A stretch of DNA of 64,000 bases from Variovorax sp. Root473 (lineage in GTDB: Bacteria > Pseudomonadota > Gammaproteobacteria > Burkholderiales > Burkholderiaceae_C): contig NZ_LMEV01000018.1 in assembly GCF_001426505.1 (NCBI RefSeq), positions 1 to 64,000 of the forward strand, written 5' to 3'. Below, piece by piece: positions 7,494-16,040 of this stretch. The translations under genes were made by a program, and so were the position numbers. The first letter of the stretch is position 1. Each line of letters starts with the position of its first letter. The notes beneath the pieces are model-generated. The model had not been told where the DNA came from, did no database searches, and saw only the letters and a list, made by a program, of their open reading frames with translations.

Positions 7494-8618
7494 ATGACCG
7501 CCTCTGCCCCCACACCACCCATCTCCTCCCCCGACAATTCCGAAAGCCTGGCCGATCTGCGCGTGCAGATCGACTCGCTCGACCAACAGCTCCTGAGCCT
7601 GCTCAACGAGCGCGCCCATGTGGCCGAGCTGGTCGGCGAGGTCAAGAAGCGCGAAGGCACGCCGTTCTTCCGCCCTGACCGCGTGGCCGCGGTCATCAAC
7701 AAGATGCAAAGCAGCAATGGCGGTCCGCTCAAGGACCTCCATGTCGCGGCCATCTGGCGCGAGATCATGTCGGCCTGCCTGGCACTCGAATCGCCCCAAC
7801 GCGTGGCCGTGCTCGGCCCCGAGGGCACCTTCTGCGAGCAAGCCGCCATCGAGTACTTCGGCGGCGCCGCCGACCTGATCTACTGCGCCAGCTTCGACGA
7901 AGTGTTCCACGCCACGGCCGCGGGCAGCGCCCAGTACGGCGTGGTCGGTGTCGAGAACTCGACCGAAGGCGTGGTCACGCGCTCGCTCGACCTGTTCCTG
8001 CACTCGCCCACCCACGTCGTCGGCGAAGTCAGCCTGCTGGTGCGCCACCACCTGATGCGCAGCAGCAATTCGCTCGAAGGCGTCGAGGCCGTGCTGGCCC
8101 ATCCGCAGGCTCTGGCGCAGTGCCAGACCTGGCTGTCCAAGCACCTGCCCAACGCCGAGCGGCGCGCCGTATCGAGCAACGCCGAAGGCGCGCGCCTCGC
8201 GGCCACCAACCCGGCCTGGGCCGCACTGGCCGGCGAACGCGCCGCCACCCGCTTCGGCCTGCACATCGTGGCGCACGCCATCCAGGACGATTCGTACAAC
8301 CGCACCCGCTTCTCGGTGATCTGCCTGCCGCAGACGCTGGCCATGCCGCCGGCCTCGGGCAAGGACTGCACGAGCCTGATCGTCTCGGTGCCCAACCGCC
8401 CCGGCGCGGTGCACGACCTGCTGGTGCCCCTGAAGGCCAACAACGTGTCGATGACGCGCTTCGAGTCGCGCCCCGCGCGCACCGGCCAGTGGGAGTACTA
8501 CTTCTACATCGACCTCGACGGCCACCCCTCGCAGCCCAACGTGGCGGCGGCGCTGGCCGAACTGCGCGGCCTCTGCGCCTTCTACAAGGTGCTCGGCGCC
8601 TACCCGATCAAAGCCTGA
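7494..8618 (+). CDS. pheA: Bifunctional chorismate mutase/prephenate dehydratase (P-protein)
   Basis: The 374-residue protein makes phenylpyruvate from chorismate. Domains in order are chorismate mutase (about 20-105; LRVQIDSLDQQLLSLLNER), prephenate dehydratase (about 110-285; the catalytic TRF motif is in YNRTRFSVI) and a C-terminal ACT domain (about 293-372) with PNRPGAVHDLL and ESRPA, the phenylalanine-binding blocks, so feedback inhibition is likely. The ATG at 7494 was preferred to a TTG four codons earlier. It lies 24 bases after serC. Confidence 0.95.
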   Translation: MTASAPTPPISSPDNSESLADLRVQIDSLDQQLLSLLNERAHVAELVGEVKKREGTPFFRPDRVAAVINKMQSSNGGPLKDLHVAAIWREIMSACLALESPQRVAVLGPEGTFCEQAAIEYFGGAADLIYCASFDEVFHATAAGSAQYGVVGVENSTEGVVTRSLDLFLHSPTHVVGEVSLLVRHHLMRSSNSLEGVEAVLAHPQALAQCQTWLSKHLPNAERRAVSSNAEGARLAATNPAWAALAGERAATRFGLHIVAHAIQDDSYNRTRFSVICLPQTLAMPPASGKDCTSLIVSVPNRPGAVHDLLVPLKANNVSMTRFESRPARTGQWEYYFYIDLDGHPSQPNVAAALAELRGLCAFYKVLGAYPIKA

Positions 8619-8636
8619 GCCGAACGGACCGACGCG

Positions 8637-9530
8637 ATGTTCGAGCAACTGGGATTGATCGGCTGCGGCCTCATGGGCGGCTCCTTTGCGCTCGCGCTCA
8701 AGCGCGCGAAGCTGGTGAAACGCGTGGTGGGCTACAGCAAGTCGCCCTCCACCACCGAACGGGCGCGCCAGCTCGGCGTGATCGACGTGGCGGCGCCGTC
8801 GGCGCTGCTGGCAGTGTCGGGCGCCGACATCGTGCTGCTGGCCGTGCCGGTGGCCGCCTCGGAAGCCACCTTCAAGGCCATCCGCCACGGCATCTCGGCC
8901 GACACGCTGGTGATGGACGTGGGCTCGACCAAGGGCGACGTGATCGAAGCCGCGCGCAACGGCCTGCAAAAGCAATTCGCGAACTTCGTGCCGGCCCATC
9001 CGATCGCGGGCAAGGAAGTCTCCGGCATCGAGCATGCCGAAGCGTCGCTGTTCACTGGCCGCCAGGTCGTGCTGACCCCCGTCAAGACCACGCTGCGCTC
9101 GAACGTGCAGCGCGCCTCGCAGGTCTGGAGCGGCATCGGCGCCCATGTCATCACCATGACGCACGAAGCGCACGACGCCGCTTTTGCCGCCGTGAGCCAC
9201 CTGCCACACCTGTTGGCCTTCGCGTACATCAATGCGCTGACCGCGCAGCCCGAAGGCGACCGCTTCCTGGATCTGGCCGGGCCGGGCTTTCGGGACTTTT
9301 CGCGCATCGCCGCCAGCGATCCGGTCATGTGGCGCGATGTGCTGCTGGCCAATCGCGAGCAGGTGCTTCAACAATCGAGGGCGGTTCGCCAGGCGCTCGA
9401 CGCTCTCGAAGCGCTGATGACCGCCGGCGACCTTCAGGGGCTGGAGCAATCCATCGCCTCCGCCAGCAAGGCGCGCGCGCGTTGGAAGCCGAATGCAAGT
9501 TCCGACGCCTCGGCCCTGCAGGACAGCTGA
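8637..9530 (+). CDS. tyrA: Prephenate (or arogenate) dehydrogenase
   Basis: The 297-residue enzyme oxidatively decarboxylates prephenate toward tyrosine. An NAD(P)-binding GCGLMGGSFALAL motif lies near residue 10, and the catalytic His region is PAHPIAGKEVSG at about residue 121. No chorismate mutase or ACT domain is fused. No hisC homologue lies between pheA and tyrA, unlike in Pseudomonas. Cofactor and prephenate/arogenate preference cannot be read from the sequence. The next gene begins one base after the stop. Confidence 0.94.
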   Translation: MFEQLGLIGCGLMGGSFALALKRAKLVKRVVGYSKSPSTTERARQLGVIDVAAPSALLAVSGADIVLLAVPVAASEATFKAIRHGISADTLVMDVGSTKGDVIEAARNGLQKQFANFVPAHPIAGKEVSGIEHAEASLFTGRQVVLTPVKTTLRSNVQRASQVWSGIGAHVITMTHEAHDAAFAAVSHLPHLLAFAYINALTAQPEGDRFLDLAGPGFRDFSRIAASDPVMWRDVLLANREQVLQQSRAVRQALDALEALMTAGDLQGLEQSIASASKARARWKPNASSDASALQDS

Positions 9531-9531
9531 C

Positions 9532-11550
9532 ATGTTCTCGACCGCTTTCCTCGATCTCCCGCCTCTCGTGGGCGCCGCCGGCACAGTCCGGCTGCCGGGC
9601 TCCAAGAGCATTTCCAACCGCGTGCTGCTGCTGGCCGCGCTCGCCAGCGGCACCACCACGATCCACGACCTGCTTGATTCCGACGACACGCGCGTGATGC
9701 TCGACGCCCTGCGCGCGCTGGGCTGCGGCATCGAGCCGGTCGGCGCCTCGCTGCGCATCACGGGCCTGGGCGGCCAGCTGCCGCCTTCGCTGGGCGCGAC
9801 GCTGCTGCCGCTGTTCCTGGGCAACGCCGGCACGGCCATGCGTCCGCTGACGGCGGCGCTGTCGCTGCTCGGCGGCGAATTCGAACTCAGCGGCGTGCCG
9901 CGCATGCACGAGCGCCCGATCGGCGACCTGGTCGACGCCCTCACGCAGTTGGGCTGCCGCATCGACTATCTCGGCAACCCCGGATATCCGCCGCTGCGCA
10001 TCCATCCGGTGTCGCACGACGAACTGGCGCTGCGCGCACCGATCCGCGTGCGCGGCGACGTCTCGAGCCAGTTCCTGACCGCCCTGCTGCTGGCGCTGCC
10101 GCTGGCTGCGCGCAACGACATCGTGATCGAGGTCGTCGGCGAACTGATTTCCAAGCCCTACATCGAGATCACGCTGAACCTGCTGGCGCGCTTCGGCATC
10201 ACGGTGCAGCGCGACGGCTGGGAGCGCTTCACCATCCCCGCCGGCAGCCGCTACACCTCGCCGGGCGAGATCCACGTCGAGGCGGACGCCTCATCCGCTA
10301 GCTATTTCATAGCACTCGGCGCCATTGCAACAGGCGTTTCGGGCCAGAACGGCATCCGCATCGAAGGCGTCGGCGCGGCCTCCATCCAGGGCGACATCCG
10401 CTTCATTGACGCCGCCCGGCAGATGGGCGCGCTGGTTGACAGCGGCCCGAACTGGCTCGAAATCCGTCGCGGCGCCTGGCCGCTCAAGGCCATCGACCTC
10501 GACGCGAACCACATTCCCGATGCCGCCATGACGCTGGCCGTCATGGCGCTGTATGCCGATGGCCCGAGCACGCTGCGCAACATCGCGAGCTGGCGCGTGA
10601 AGGAAACCGACCGCATCGACGCCATGGCCAACGAGCTGCACAAGCTCGGCGCCACGGTCGAGGCGGGCCCGGACTTCATCCGCGTCCACCCCCTGCCCGC
10701 CGCCGAGTGGCTGCCTGCCAGCATTCGCACCTATGACGACCACCGGGTCGCCATGTGCTTTTCGCTCGCGGCCTTCAATTCGGCCGGCGTGCCGGTGCGC
10801 ATCCTCGAGCCCCACTGCGTCGCCAAAACCTTCCCCGACTACTTCGAAACCCTGTTCTCGGTGGCCGAGGCTGCCGAGGTGCCCGTGATTTGCATCGACG
10901 GCCCGACCGCCTCGGGCAAGGGCACGCTGGCCGCCGAGGTGGCGCGCCTGCTGGGCTATCACTACCTCGACTCGGGTTCGCTCTACCGCGTGACCGGGCT
11001 CGCCGCCCGCCGCGCCGGCCTGGAGGCCACGGCCGCGAACGAAGCGCAGATCGCAACCCTCGCCGCCGCCCTGCCCCTGCAGTTCACCGAGGGCAAGGTG
11101 CTGCTGGCCGGCGAGGACGTGAGCGACGACATCCGTACCGAAGCCGCCGGCATGGACGCCTCCCGCGTCTCCGCGCTGCCCGCCGTTCGCGAGGCGCTGC
11201 AAGACCTGCAGCACCGCTTCCGCCAACTGCCCGGGCTGGTGGCCGACGGGCGCGACATGGGCACCGTGATCTTCCCCGACGCGGCGCTCAAGGTGTTCCT
11301 CACCGCCGGTGCCGCGCAGCGCGCCGAACGGCGGCATAAGCAGTTGATTTCAAAGGGTATTTCGACTACACTTGACAGTCTTCGCTCCGACTTGGAAGCA
11401 CGTGACGCTCGGGACTCCTCCCGCAGCGTTGCCCCTCTGAAGCCGGCGCAGGACGCTCGCCACCTCGACAACTCCCAGCTGTCCATCGAGAAATCGATCG
11501 ACACGGTGTTGAACTGGTGGCAACAAGTACAGCCTTTCAAGTCTGCTTGA
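9532..11550 (+). CDS. aroA-cmk: Fused EPSP synthase/cytidylate kinase
   Basis: The single 672-residue protein joins two enzymes. Residues 1 to about 440 are 5-enolpyruvylshikimate-3-phosphate synthase (LPGSKSISNR, LGNAGTAMRPLTAAL, IRTYDDHRVAMCFS). From about 450 onwards is CMP kinase (Walker A IDGPTASGKGTLAAEVA, YLDSGSLYR, VADGRDMGTVIFPDA). The linker is only about ten residues and there is no stop or internal ATG at the join. The first half feeds chorismate synthesis and the second makes CDP. The start at 9532, one base after tyrA, gives MFSTAFLDLPP. Such fusions are known in Comamonadaceae. Confidence 0.95.
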   Translation: MFSTAFLDLPPLVGAAGTVRLPGSKSISNRVLLLAALASGTTTIHDLLDSDDTRVMLDALRALGCGIEPVGASLRITGLGGQLPPSLGATLLPLFLGNAGTAMRPLTAALSLLGGEFELSGVPRMHERPIGDLVDALTQLGCRIDYLGNPGYPPLRIHPVSHDELALRAPIRVRGDVSSQFLTALLLALPLAARNDIVIEVVGELISKPYIEITLNLLARFGITVQRDGWERFTIPAGSRYTSPGEIHVEADASSASYFIALGAIATGVSGQNGIRIEGVGAASIQGDIRFIDAARQMGALVDSGPNWLEIRRGAWPLKAIDLDANHIPDAAMTLAVMALYADGPSTLRNIASWRVKETDRIDAMANELHKLGATVEAGPDFIRVHPLPAAEWLPASIRTYDDHRVAMCFSLAAFNSAGVPVRILEPHCVAKTFPDYFETLFSVAEAAEVPVICIDGPTASGKGTLAAEVARLLGYHYLDSGSLYRVTGLAARRAGLEATAANEAQIATLAAALPLQFTEGKVLLAGEDVSDDIRTEAAGMDASRVSALPAVREALQDLQHRFRQLPGLVADGRDMGTVIFPDAALKVFLTAGAAQRAERRHKQLISKGISTTLDSLRSDLEARDARDSSRSVAPLKPAQDARHLDNSQLSIEKSIDTVLNWWQQVQPFKSA

Positions 11551-11748
11551 AAGGCTTGCGTCTCCCGGGTGTTCCGGGTGGCGCCTACCGCTCCAGCAGG
11601 CTCCTTCCGCGCGACAGCGCACTGGCCTGCTGGTTGTTCAACCAACCGGGCTCACGCCCACAACCTAACCGCCGTCTACAGACCTCCAGCAGCCGCACGC
11701 AATTTCGCAAGAGCGCCTGCCAACCCTGCCTGACGGAAGGAACCATAA

Positions 11749-13437
11749 ATGTCTGAATCTTTTGCCGACCTATTCGAAGAGTCCCTGAAGCGTTCCGAAA
11801 TGCGCAGCGGCGAGGTCATCACCGCCGAAGTCGTGCGTGTCGAACACAACCACGTCGTCGTCAACGCCGGGCTGAAGTCCGAAGCGTATGTGCCGATCGA
11901 AGAGTTCAAGAACGACAAGGGCGAACTCGAAGTCCAGGCCGGCGATTTCGTTTCCGTTGCCATCGGCAGCGTTGAAAACGGTTACGGCGACACCATCCTC
12001 TCGCGCGACACCGCCAAGCGTCTGGCTTCGTGGCTCGCCCTGGAGAAGGCCCTGGAATCGGGCGACTTCGTCACCGGCACCACCAGCGGCAAGGTCAAGG
12101 GCGGCCTCACGGTCCTGGTCAACGGCATCCGCGCATTCCTGCCGGGCTCGCTGATCGACACGCGCCCGATCAAGGACCTGACCCCGTACGAAAACAAGAC
12201 CCTCGAATTCAAGGTCATCAAGCTCGATCGCAAGCGCAACAACGTCGTGCTGTCGCGCCGTGCCGTGGTCGAAGCCAGCATGGGCGAAGAACGCGCCAAG
12301 CTGATGGAAACCCTGAAGGAAGGCGCTGTTGTCCGCGGCGTGGTCAAGAACATCACCGAATACGGTGCGTTCGTGGACCTCGGCGGCATCGACGGCCTGC
12401 TGCACATCACCGACATGGCATGGCGCCGTGTTCGCCACCCGAGCGAAGTCGTTCAGGCCGGCCAGGAAATCACCGCCAAGATCCTCAAGTTCGACACCGA
12501 GAAAAACCGTGTCTCGCTGGGTCTCAAGCAAATGGGTGACGACCCGTGGATGGGCGTTTCGCGCCGCTATCCGCAATCGACCCGCCTGTTCGGCAAGGTC
12601 ACGAACATTGCCGACTACGGCGCGTTCGTCGAACTCGAACCCGGCATCGAAGGCCTGGTGCACGTCTCCGAAATGGATTGGACCAACAAGAACATCGCTC
12701 CGAACAAGATCGTCTCGCTGGGCGACGAAGTCGAAGTCATGGTCCTGGAAATCGACGAAGACAAGCGCCGCATCAGCCTGGGCATGAAGCAGTGCAAGGC
12801 CAACCCGTGGCAAGAGTTCGCGCAAAACACCAAGCGTGGCGACCGCGTCAAGGGCCCGATCAAGTCGATCACCGACTTCGGCGTGTTCGTGGGCCTGGCT
12901 GCCGGCATCGACGGCCTGGTGCACCTGTCGGACCTCTCGTGGAACGAAACCGGCGAAACCGCCGTTCGCAACTACAAGAAGGGTCAGGAAGTCGAAGCGA
13001 TCGTGCTGGCTGTCGACGTCGACCGTGAACGCATCTCGCTGGGCATCAAGCAGCTCGACAGCGATCCGTTCACCACGTTCACCACCGTGAACGACAAGGG
13101 CCAGATCGTGACCGGCAAGGTCAAGACCGTGGACGCCCGCGGCGCTGAAATCGACCTCGGCGAAGACATCATCGGCTACCTGCGTGCTTCGGAAATCTCG
13201 CGCGACCGCGTCGAAGATGCCCGCAACGTGCTCAAGGAAGGCGACGAAGTCACGGCCATCGTGGTGAACGTGGATCGCAAGACCCGCAACATCCAGCTGT
13301 CGATCAAGCAGAAGGACATGGTCGACGAACAAGGCGCCATGGCCAACCTGAGCCAGCAGTCGGCACGCGAAAACGCGGGCACGACCAGCCTGGGCGCCCT
13401 GCTGCGCGCCAAGCTCGACAACAGCGACAACAAGTAA
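11749..13437 (+). CDS. rpsA: 30S ribosomal protein S1
   Basis: The 562-residue protein has six S1 (OB-fold) repeats. The first two bind the ribosome, the rest bind mRNA. Recognisable repeat cores are GVVKNITEYGAFVDLGGIDG, GKVTNIADYGAFVELEPGIE and GPIKSITDFGVFVGLAAGID. A strong ribosome site (GGAAGGA) precedes the ATG. The 198-base leader after aroA-cmk contains no gene I can support and may hold a separate promoter or autoregulatory structure. Downstream is a strong terminator, then ihfB. Confidence 0.97.
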   Translation: MSESFADLFEESLKRSEMRSGEVITAEVVRVEHNHVVVNAGLKSEAYVPIEEFKNDKGELEVQAGDFVSVAIGSVENGYGDTILSRDTAKRLASWLALEKALESGDFVTGTTSGKVKGGLTVLVNGIRAFLPGSLIDTRPIKDLTPYENKTLEFKVIKLDRKRNNVVLSRRAVVEASMGEERAKLMETLKEGAVVRGVVKNITEYGAFVDLGGIDGLLHITDMAWRRVRHPSEVVQAGQEITAKILKFDTEKNRVSLGLKQMGDDPWMGVSRRYPQSTRLFGKVTNIADYGAFVELEPGIEGLVHVSEMDWTNKNIAPNKIVSLGDEVEVMVLEIDEDKRRISLGMKQCKANPWQEFAQNTKRGDRVKGPIKSITDFGVFVGLAAGIDGLVHLSDLSWNETGETAVRNYKKGQEVEAIVLAVDVDRERISLGIKQLDSDPFTTFTTVNDKGQIVTGKVKTVDARGAEIDLGEDIIGYLRASEISRDRVEDARNVLKEGDEVTAIVVNVDRKTRNIQLSIKQKDMVDEQGAMANLSQQSARENAGTTSLGALLRAKLDNSDNK

Positions 13438-13449
13438 GCTGAGTCCGAA

Positions 13450-13488
13450 GACAGAGGCAGGCCCCTGGGGCCGCTCTGTCTTTTTTTT
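13450..13488 (+). terminator. Rho-independent terminator after rpsA
   Basis: GACAGAG (13450-13456) pairs with CTCTGTC (13474-13480), and inside it GGCCCC pairs with GGGGCC, giving a long GC-rich stem followed by eight T. It lies 12 bases after the rpsA stop and ends the supraoperon transcript, or at least most of it. Confidence 0.9.
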
Positions 13489-13517
13489 CGTCCACGTTTT
13501 TCGTTTATGTTTGGCCT

Positions 13518-13844
13518 ATGACCCGCTCAGACCTCGTCGAAGAACTCGCCGCCCGTTTCGCGCAGCTCACGCACCGCGATGCCGAATACGCCGTCAAGAC
13601 CATCCTGGACGCGATGAGCGACGCGCTGGTGCGCGGCCACCGCATCGAGATCCGTGGCTTCGGCAGCTTCTCGGTCAACCGCCGACCGCCGCGCATCGGC
13701 CGCAACCCGCGTTCGGGCGAGAGCGTGCAGATTCCCGAGAAGCGCGTGCCGCACTTCAAGCCGGGCAAGGCACTGCGCGAAGCCGTCGACGCGAAGACCG
13801 CCGAGCTCGATGCAGGCAAGGAAGCCGCCGGCCGCAAGGCCTGA
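13518..13844 (+). CDS. ihfB: Integration host factor, beta subunit
   Basis: The 108-residue DNA-bending protein of the HU/IHF family starts MTRSDLVEELAARF. It has the beta-arm signature GFGSFSVNRRPPRIGRNPRSGE, in which a conserved Pro intercalates into DNA. It pairs with IHF-alpha (not in this window). The Lys/Ala tail (GKEAAGRKA) extends a little beyond the E. coli protein. It follows the rpsA terminator, so it needs its own promoter or read-through. Confidence 0.95.
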   Translation: MTRSDLVEELAARFAQLTHRDAEYAVKTILDAMSDALVRGHRIEIRGFGSFSVNRRPPRIGRNPRSGESVQIPEKRVPHFKPGKALREAVDAKTAELDAGKEAAGRKA

Positions 13845-13901
13845 TGGCCGGGCTGCCCAGATGGCTGCAAACGTAGAATCGTCCCGCCAACGGGAACGCG
13901 C

Positions 13902-14237
13902 ATGAAATACCTCCTGTGGCTGCTCAAGGCAGCCATTTTTTTTACGCTCTTCGCCTTCGCGCTGAACAACCAGCACGACGCGACCGTCTACTTCTTCTTC
14001 GGAACCCACTGGCGTGCGCCACTGGTGCTCGTCGTGCTCGCGGCCTTTGCCGGCGGGCTCGTGGTCGGCGCGCTGGGGATGCTGCCCGGCTGGTGGAAAC
14101 ACCGCGCCGCGGCAGCGCAAGTGCCCGCGGTTTCCGACGCCCCTTCGCCCGCGCCGCTGGCCACTGCGATCGCCTCTGCGGCGACGCCCACCATCGCGGC
14201 CACCGACCTTCCTGCCGTACGTCAACATGGACTTTGA
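13902..14237 (+). CDS. lapA: LapA-family inner-membrane protein (DUF1049)
   Basis: The 111-residue protein has two predicted membrane segments (about 5-22 and 40-60) around a short loop with NNQHDATVYFFFG, the usual LapA pattern, and an Ala/Pro-rich cytoplasmic tail. LapA works with LapB to control lipopolysaccharide synthesis through turnover of LpxC. It overlaps lapB by 11 bases. Confidence 0.87.
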   Translation: MKYLLWLLKAAIFFTLFAFALNNQHDATVYFFFGTHWRAPLVLVVLAAFAGGLVVGALGMLPGWWKHRAAAAQVPAVSDAPSPAPLATAIASAATPTIAATDLPAVRQHGL

Positions 14238-15408
14238 TCCCAGCTGGCTGCTGATCGGCCTGCCCGTCGCCTTCGTGCTGGGCTGGCTCGCATCGCGCTT
14301 CGACATCCGCCAGCTCAAGCTCGAGAACCGGCAGGCGCCCAAGGCCTATTTTCGCGGTCTGAACTTCCTGCTCAACGAGCAGCAGGACCAGGCCATCGAC
14401 GCCTTCATCGAGGCCGTGCAGAACGACCCCGACACGCAAGAGCTGCACTTCGCGCTCGGCAACCTGTTCCGCCGCCGCGGCGAGTACCAGCGCGCCGTGC
14501 GCGTGCACGAGCACCTGTTGGGCCGCGGCGACCTGAGCCGTGCCGACCGCGAGCGCGCACAGCACGCGCTGGCGCAAGACTTCCTGCGCGCCGGCCTGCT
14601 CGACCGCGCCGAAGCCGCACTGCAGAAGCTCGAAGGCACGCGCTACGAGAACGAGGCCCGGCTCGCGCTGCTGGCCATCTACGAACGCTCGCGCGAATGG
14701 GCACAGGCCGCCGACGTGGCGCAGAAGCTCGACGAGTCCGACCAAGCCAGCTACAGCACGCGCCGCGCCCACCATCTGTGCGAGCAGGCCAACGAGCGCG
14801 TCGCGGCCGGCGATCTGTTGGGGGCCAGCGACCTGCTTGCGCAAGCACGCGCCCTGGCACCGCAAGCCCCGCGGCCAGCCATCGACACCGCCACCTTGCA
14901 GTTGCGCAACGGCGAAACCGCCGCCGCTTTCGACACGCTCGAAGGACTCAGCGACACGGCACCGCTGGCGCTGCCGCTCTACGCTGCCTCACTGCAGAAG
15001 GCGGCCGTGTCCGCCCACCGCGAAGGCGAAGCGCTGGCGCTGCTGCAGCGGCGCTATGCGGAATCGCCGTCGATCGACGTGCTCGAAGCGCTGATCGCGC
15101 TCGGCGGTACACCCCCAGCACCAGCGACAACCGGCGCCCCCGTCGAAGCGCCCTCACCGCGCGACAGCTACATCGCCCACCTCGCACACCAGCCCTCGCT
15201 GGTCGCCGCTTCGCGCTGGCTGGCCGGCGAGCGCTTCGAGCACGAGCAGTTCCACCCGCAGGTGCAACGCGCGCTCGACCAGGCGACCCGTCCGCTCATG
15301 CGTTACCGCTGTGCGGCCTGCGGCTTCGAGGCGCACCAGTACTTCTGGCACTGCCCCGGCTGCCAGGCCTGGGACAGCTACCCGCCGCGCCGCGTGGAAG
15401 AACTCTGA
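14227..15408 (+). CDS. lapB: LapB, TPR regulator of lipopolysaccharide assembly
   Basis: The 393-residue protein has an N-terminal membrane anchor (WLLIGLPVAFVLGWLASR), then TPR repeats from about residue 40 to 330 (YFRGLNFLLNEQQDQAIDAF). It ends in a rubredoxin-like metal knuckle, CAACGF and CPGCQAW. In enterobacteria LapB recruits LpxC to FtsH and senses lipopolysaccharide level. The ATG at 14227 was chosen because it places the membrane segment at the N-terminus; longer starts lie inside lapA. Confidence 0.92.
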   Translation: MDFDPSWLLIGLPVAFVLGWLASRFDIRQLKLENRQAPKAYFRGLNFLLNEQQDQAIDAFIEAVQNDPDTQELHFALGNLFRRRGEYQRAVRVHEHLLGRGDLSRADRERAQHALAQDFLRAGLLDRAEAALQKLEGTRYENEARLALLAIYERSREWAQAADVAQKLDESDQASYSTRRAHHLCEQANERVAAGDLLGASDLLAQARALAPQAPRPAIDTATLQLRNGETAAAFDTLEGLSDTAPLALPLYAASLQKAAVSAHREGEALALLQRRYAESPSIDVLEALIALGGTPPAPATTGAPVEAPSPRDSYIAHLAHQPSLVAASRWLAGERFEHEQFHPQVQRALDQATRPLMRYRCAACGFEAHQYFWHCPGCQAWDSYPPRRVEEL

Positions 15409-15432
15409 CCACGGTTCTGAACAATCGTCACA

Positions 15433-15453
15433 CGGGGCCCTGGGCCCCGTTTT
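15433..15453 (+). terminator. Rho-independent terminator after lapB
   Basis: CGGGGCCC and GGGCCCCG form an 8-bp stem with almost no loop, followed by TTTTC. It lies 24 bases after the lapB stop. The short T-run makes it a moderate terminator. Confidence 0.65.
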
Positions 15454-15545
15454 CATGTCAACTGGTGCCCTCGCCCTCTCGTTGAGCCGAAGCCGATATT
15501 CCTTTCGGCTTAGCCATACCAACGATTGAAGAGGGAGTTTTCACC

Positions 15546-15878
15546 ATGTTCAAGAAAATCATCGCCACGCTCGCCATGTGCTTCGCGGCCGTTTCGTTCG
15601 CCGCTGTCGACGCCAACAAGGGCAGCGCCGCCGACCTCGACGGTCTGAAGGGCGTCGGCCCGTCGCTGTCCCAGCGCATCCTCGACGCCCGCAAGGAGGG
15701 CGAGTTCAGGGATTGGCCCGACTTCATGCAGCGCGTGAAAGGCGTGAAGGAAAAGAGCGCGGCCAAGCTGTCGGCCGAGGGGCTGACGGTCAACGGCCAG
15801 AGCTTCAGCGGCGCTGCAGCCCCGGCCAAGGCGGGCAAGGTCCCGAAGGTGGCCGAAGCCAAGTCCGCCAAGCAGTGA
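15546..15878 (+). CDS. Small secreted helix-hairpin-helix (ComEA-like) protein
   Basis: The 110-residue precursor has a signal peptide (MFKKIIATLAMCFAAVSFA). One helix-hairpin-helix pair follows (about 25-82), with LDGLKGVGPSLSQRILDAR and MQRVKGVKEKSAAKL, then a Lys/Ala-rich tail. This is the architecture of periplasmic ComEA-type proteins, which bind DNA during uptake by competence systems. No other competence gene is near, so a role in DNA uptake is only possible. A good ribosome site (GAGGGAG) precedes it and a terminator follows. Confidence 0.8.
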   Translation: MFKKIIATLAMCFAAVSFAAVDANKGSAADLDGLKGVGPSLSQRILDARKEGEFRDWPDFMQRVKGVKEKSAAKLSAEGLTVNGQSFSGAAAPAKAGKVPKVAEAKSAKQ

Positions 15879-15897
15879 CGCTGCCTTGAAACGAAGA

Positions 15898-15921
15898 AGC
15901 CGCCTCCGGGGCGGTTTTTTT
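15898..15921 (+). terminator. Rho-independent terminator after the HhH protein gene
   Basis: CCGCC and GGCGG form a compact stem with a short CCGG-containing loop, followed by seven T. It starts about 20 bases after the stop codon and separates this gene from the TRAP operon. Confidence 0.85.
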
Positions 15922-16040
15922 ATGCCCGCATGCCGTGCCGCATCGACACCACATGGCAGGGAAATGCCTCAGCGAATGGCCCGGAATTTGCACGTATGCT
16001 TTTCTTTCATTCAGTTTTAACCTTATTCCGGAGCGCGTCC

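Noticed and set aside
6624..9962. Very long minus-strand frame opposite serC, pheA, tyrA and aroA
   Set aside because: It crosses four real genes and their gaps, with composition typical of an antisense shadow.
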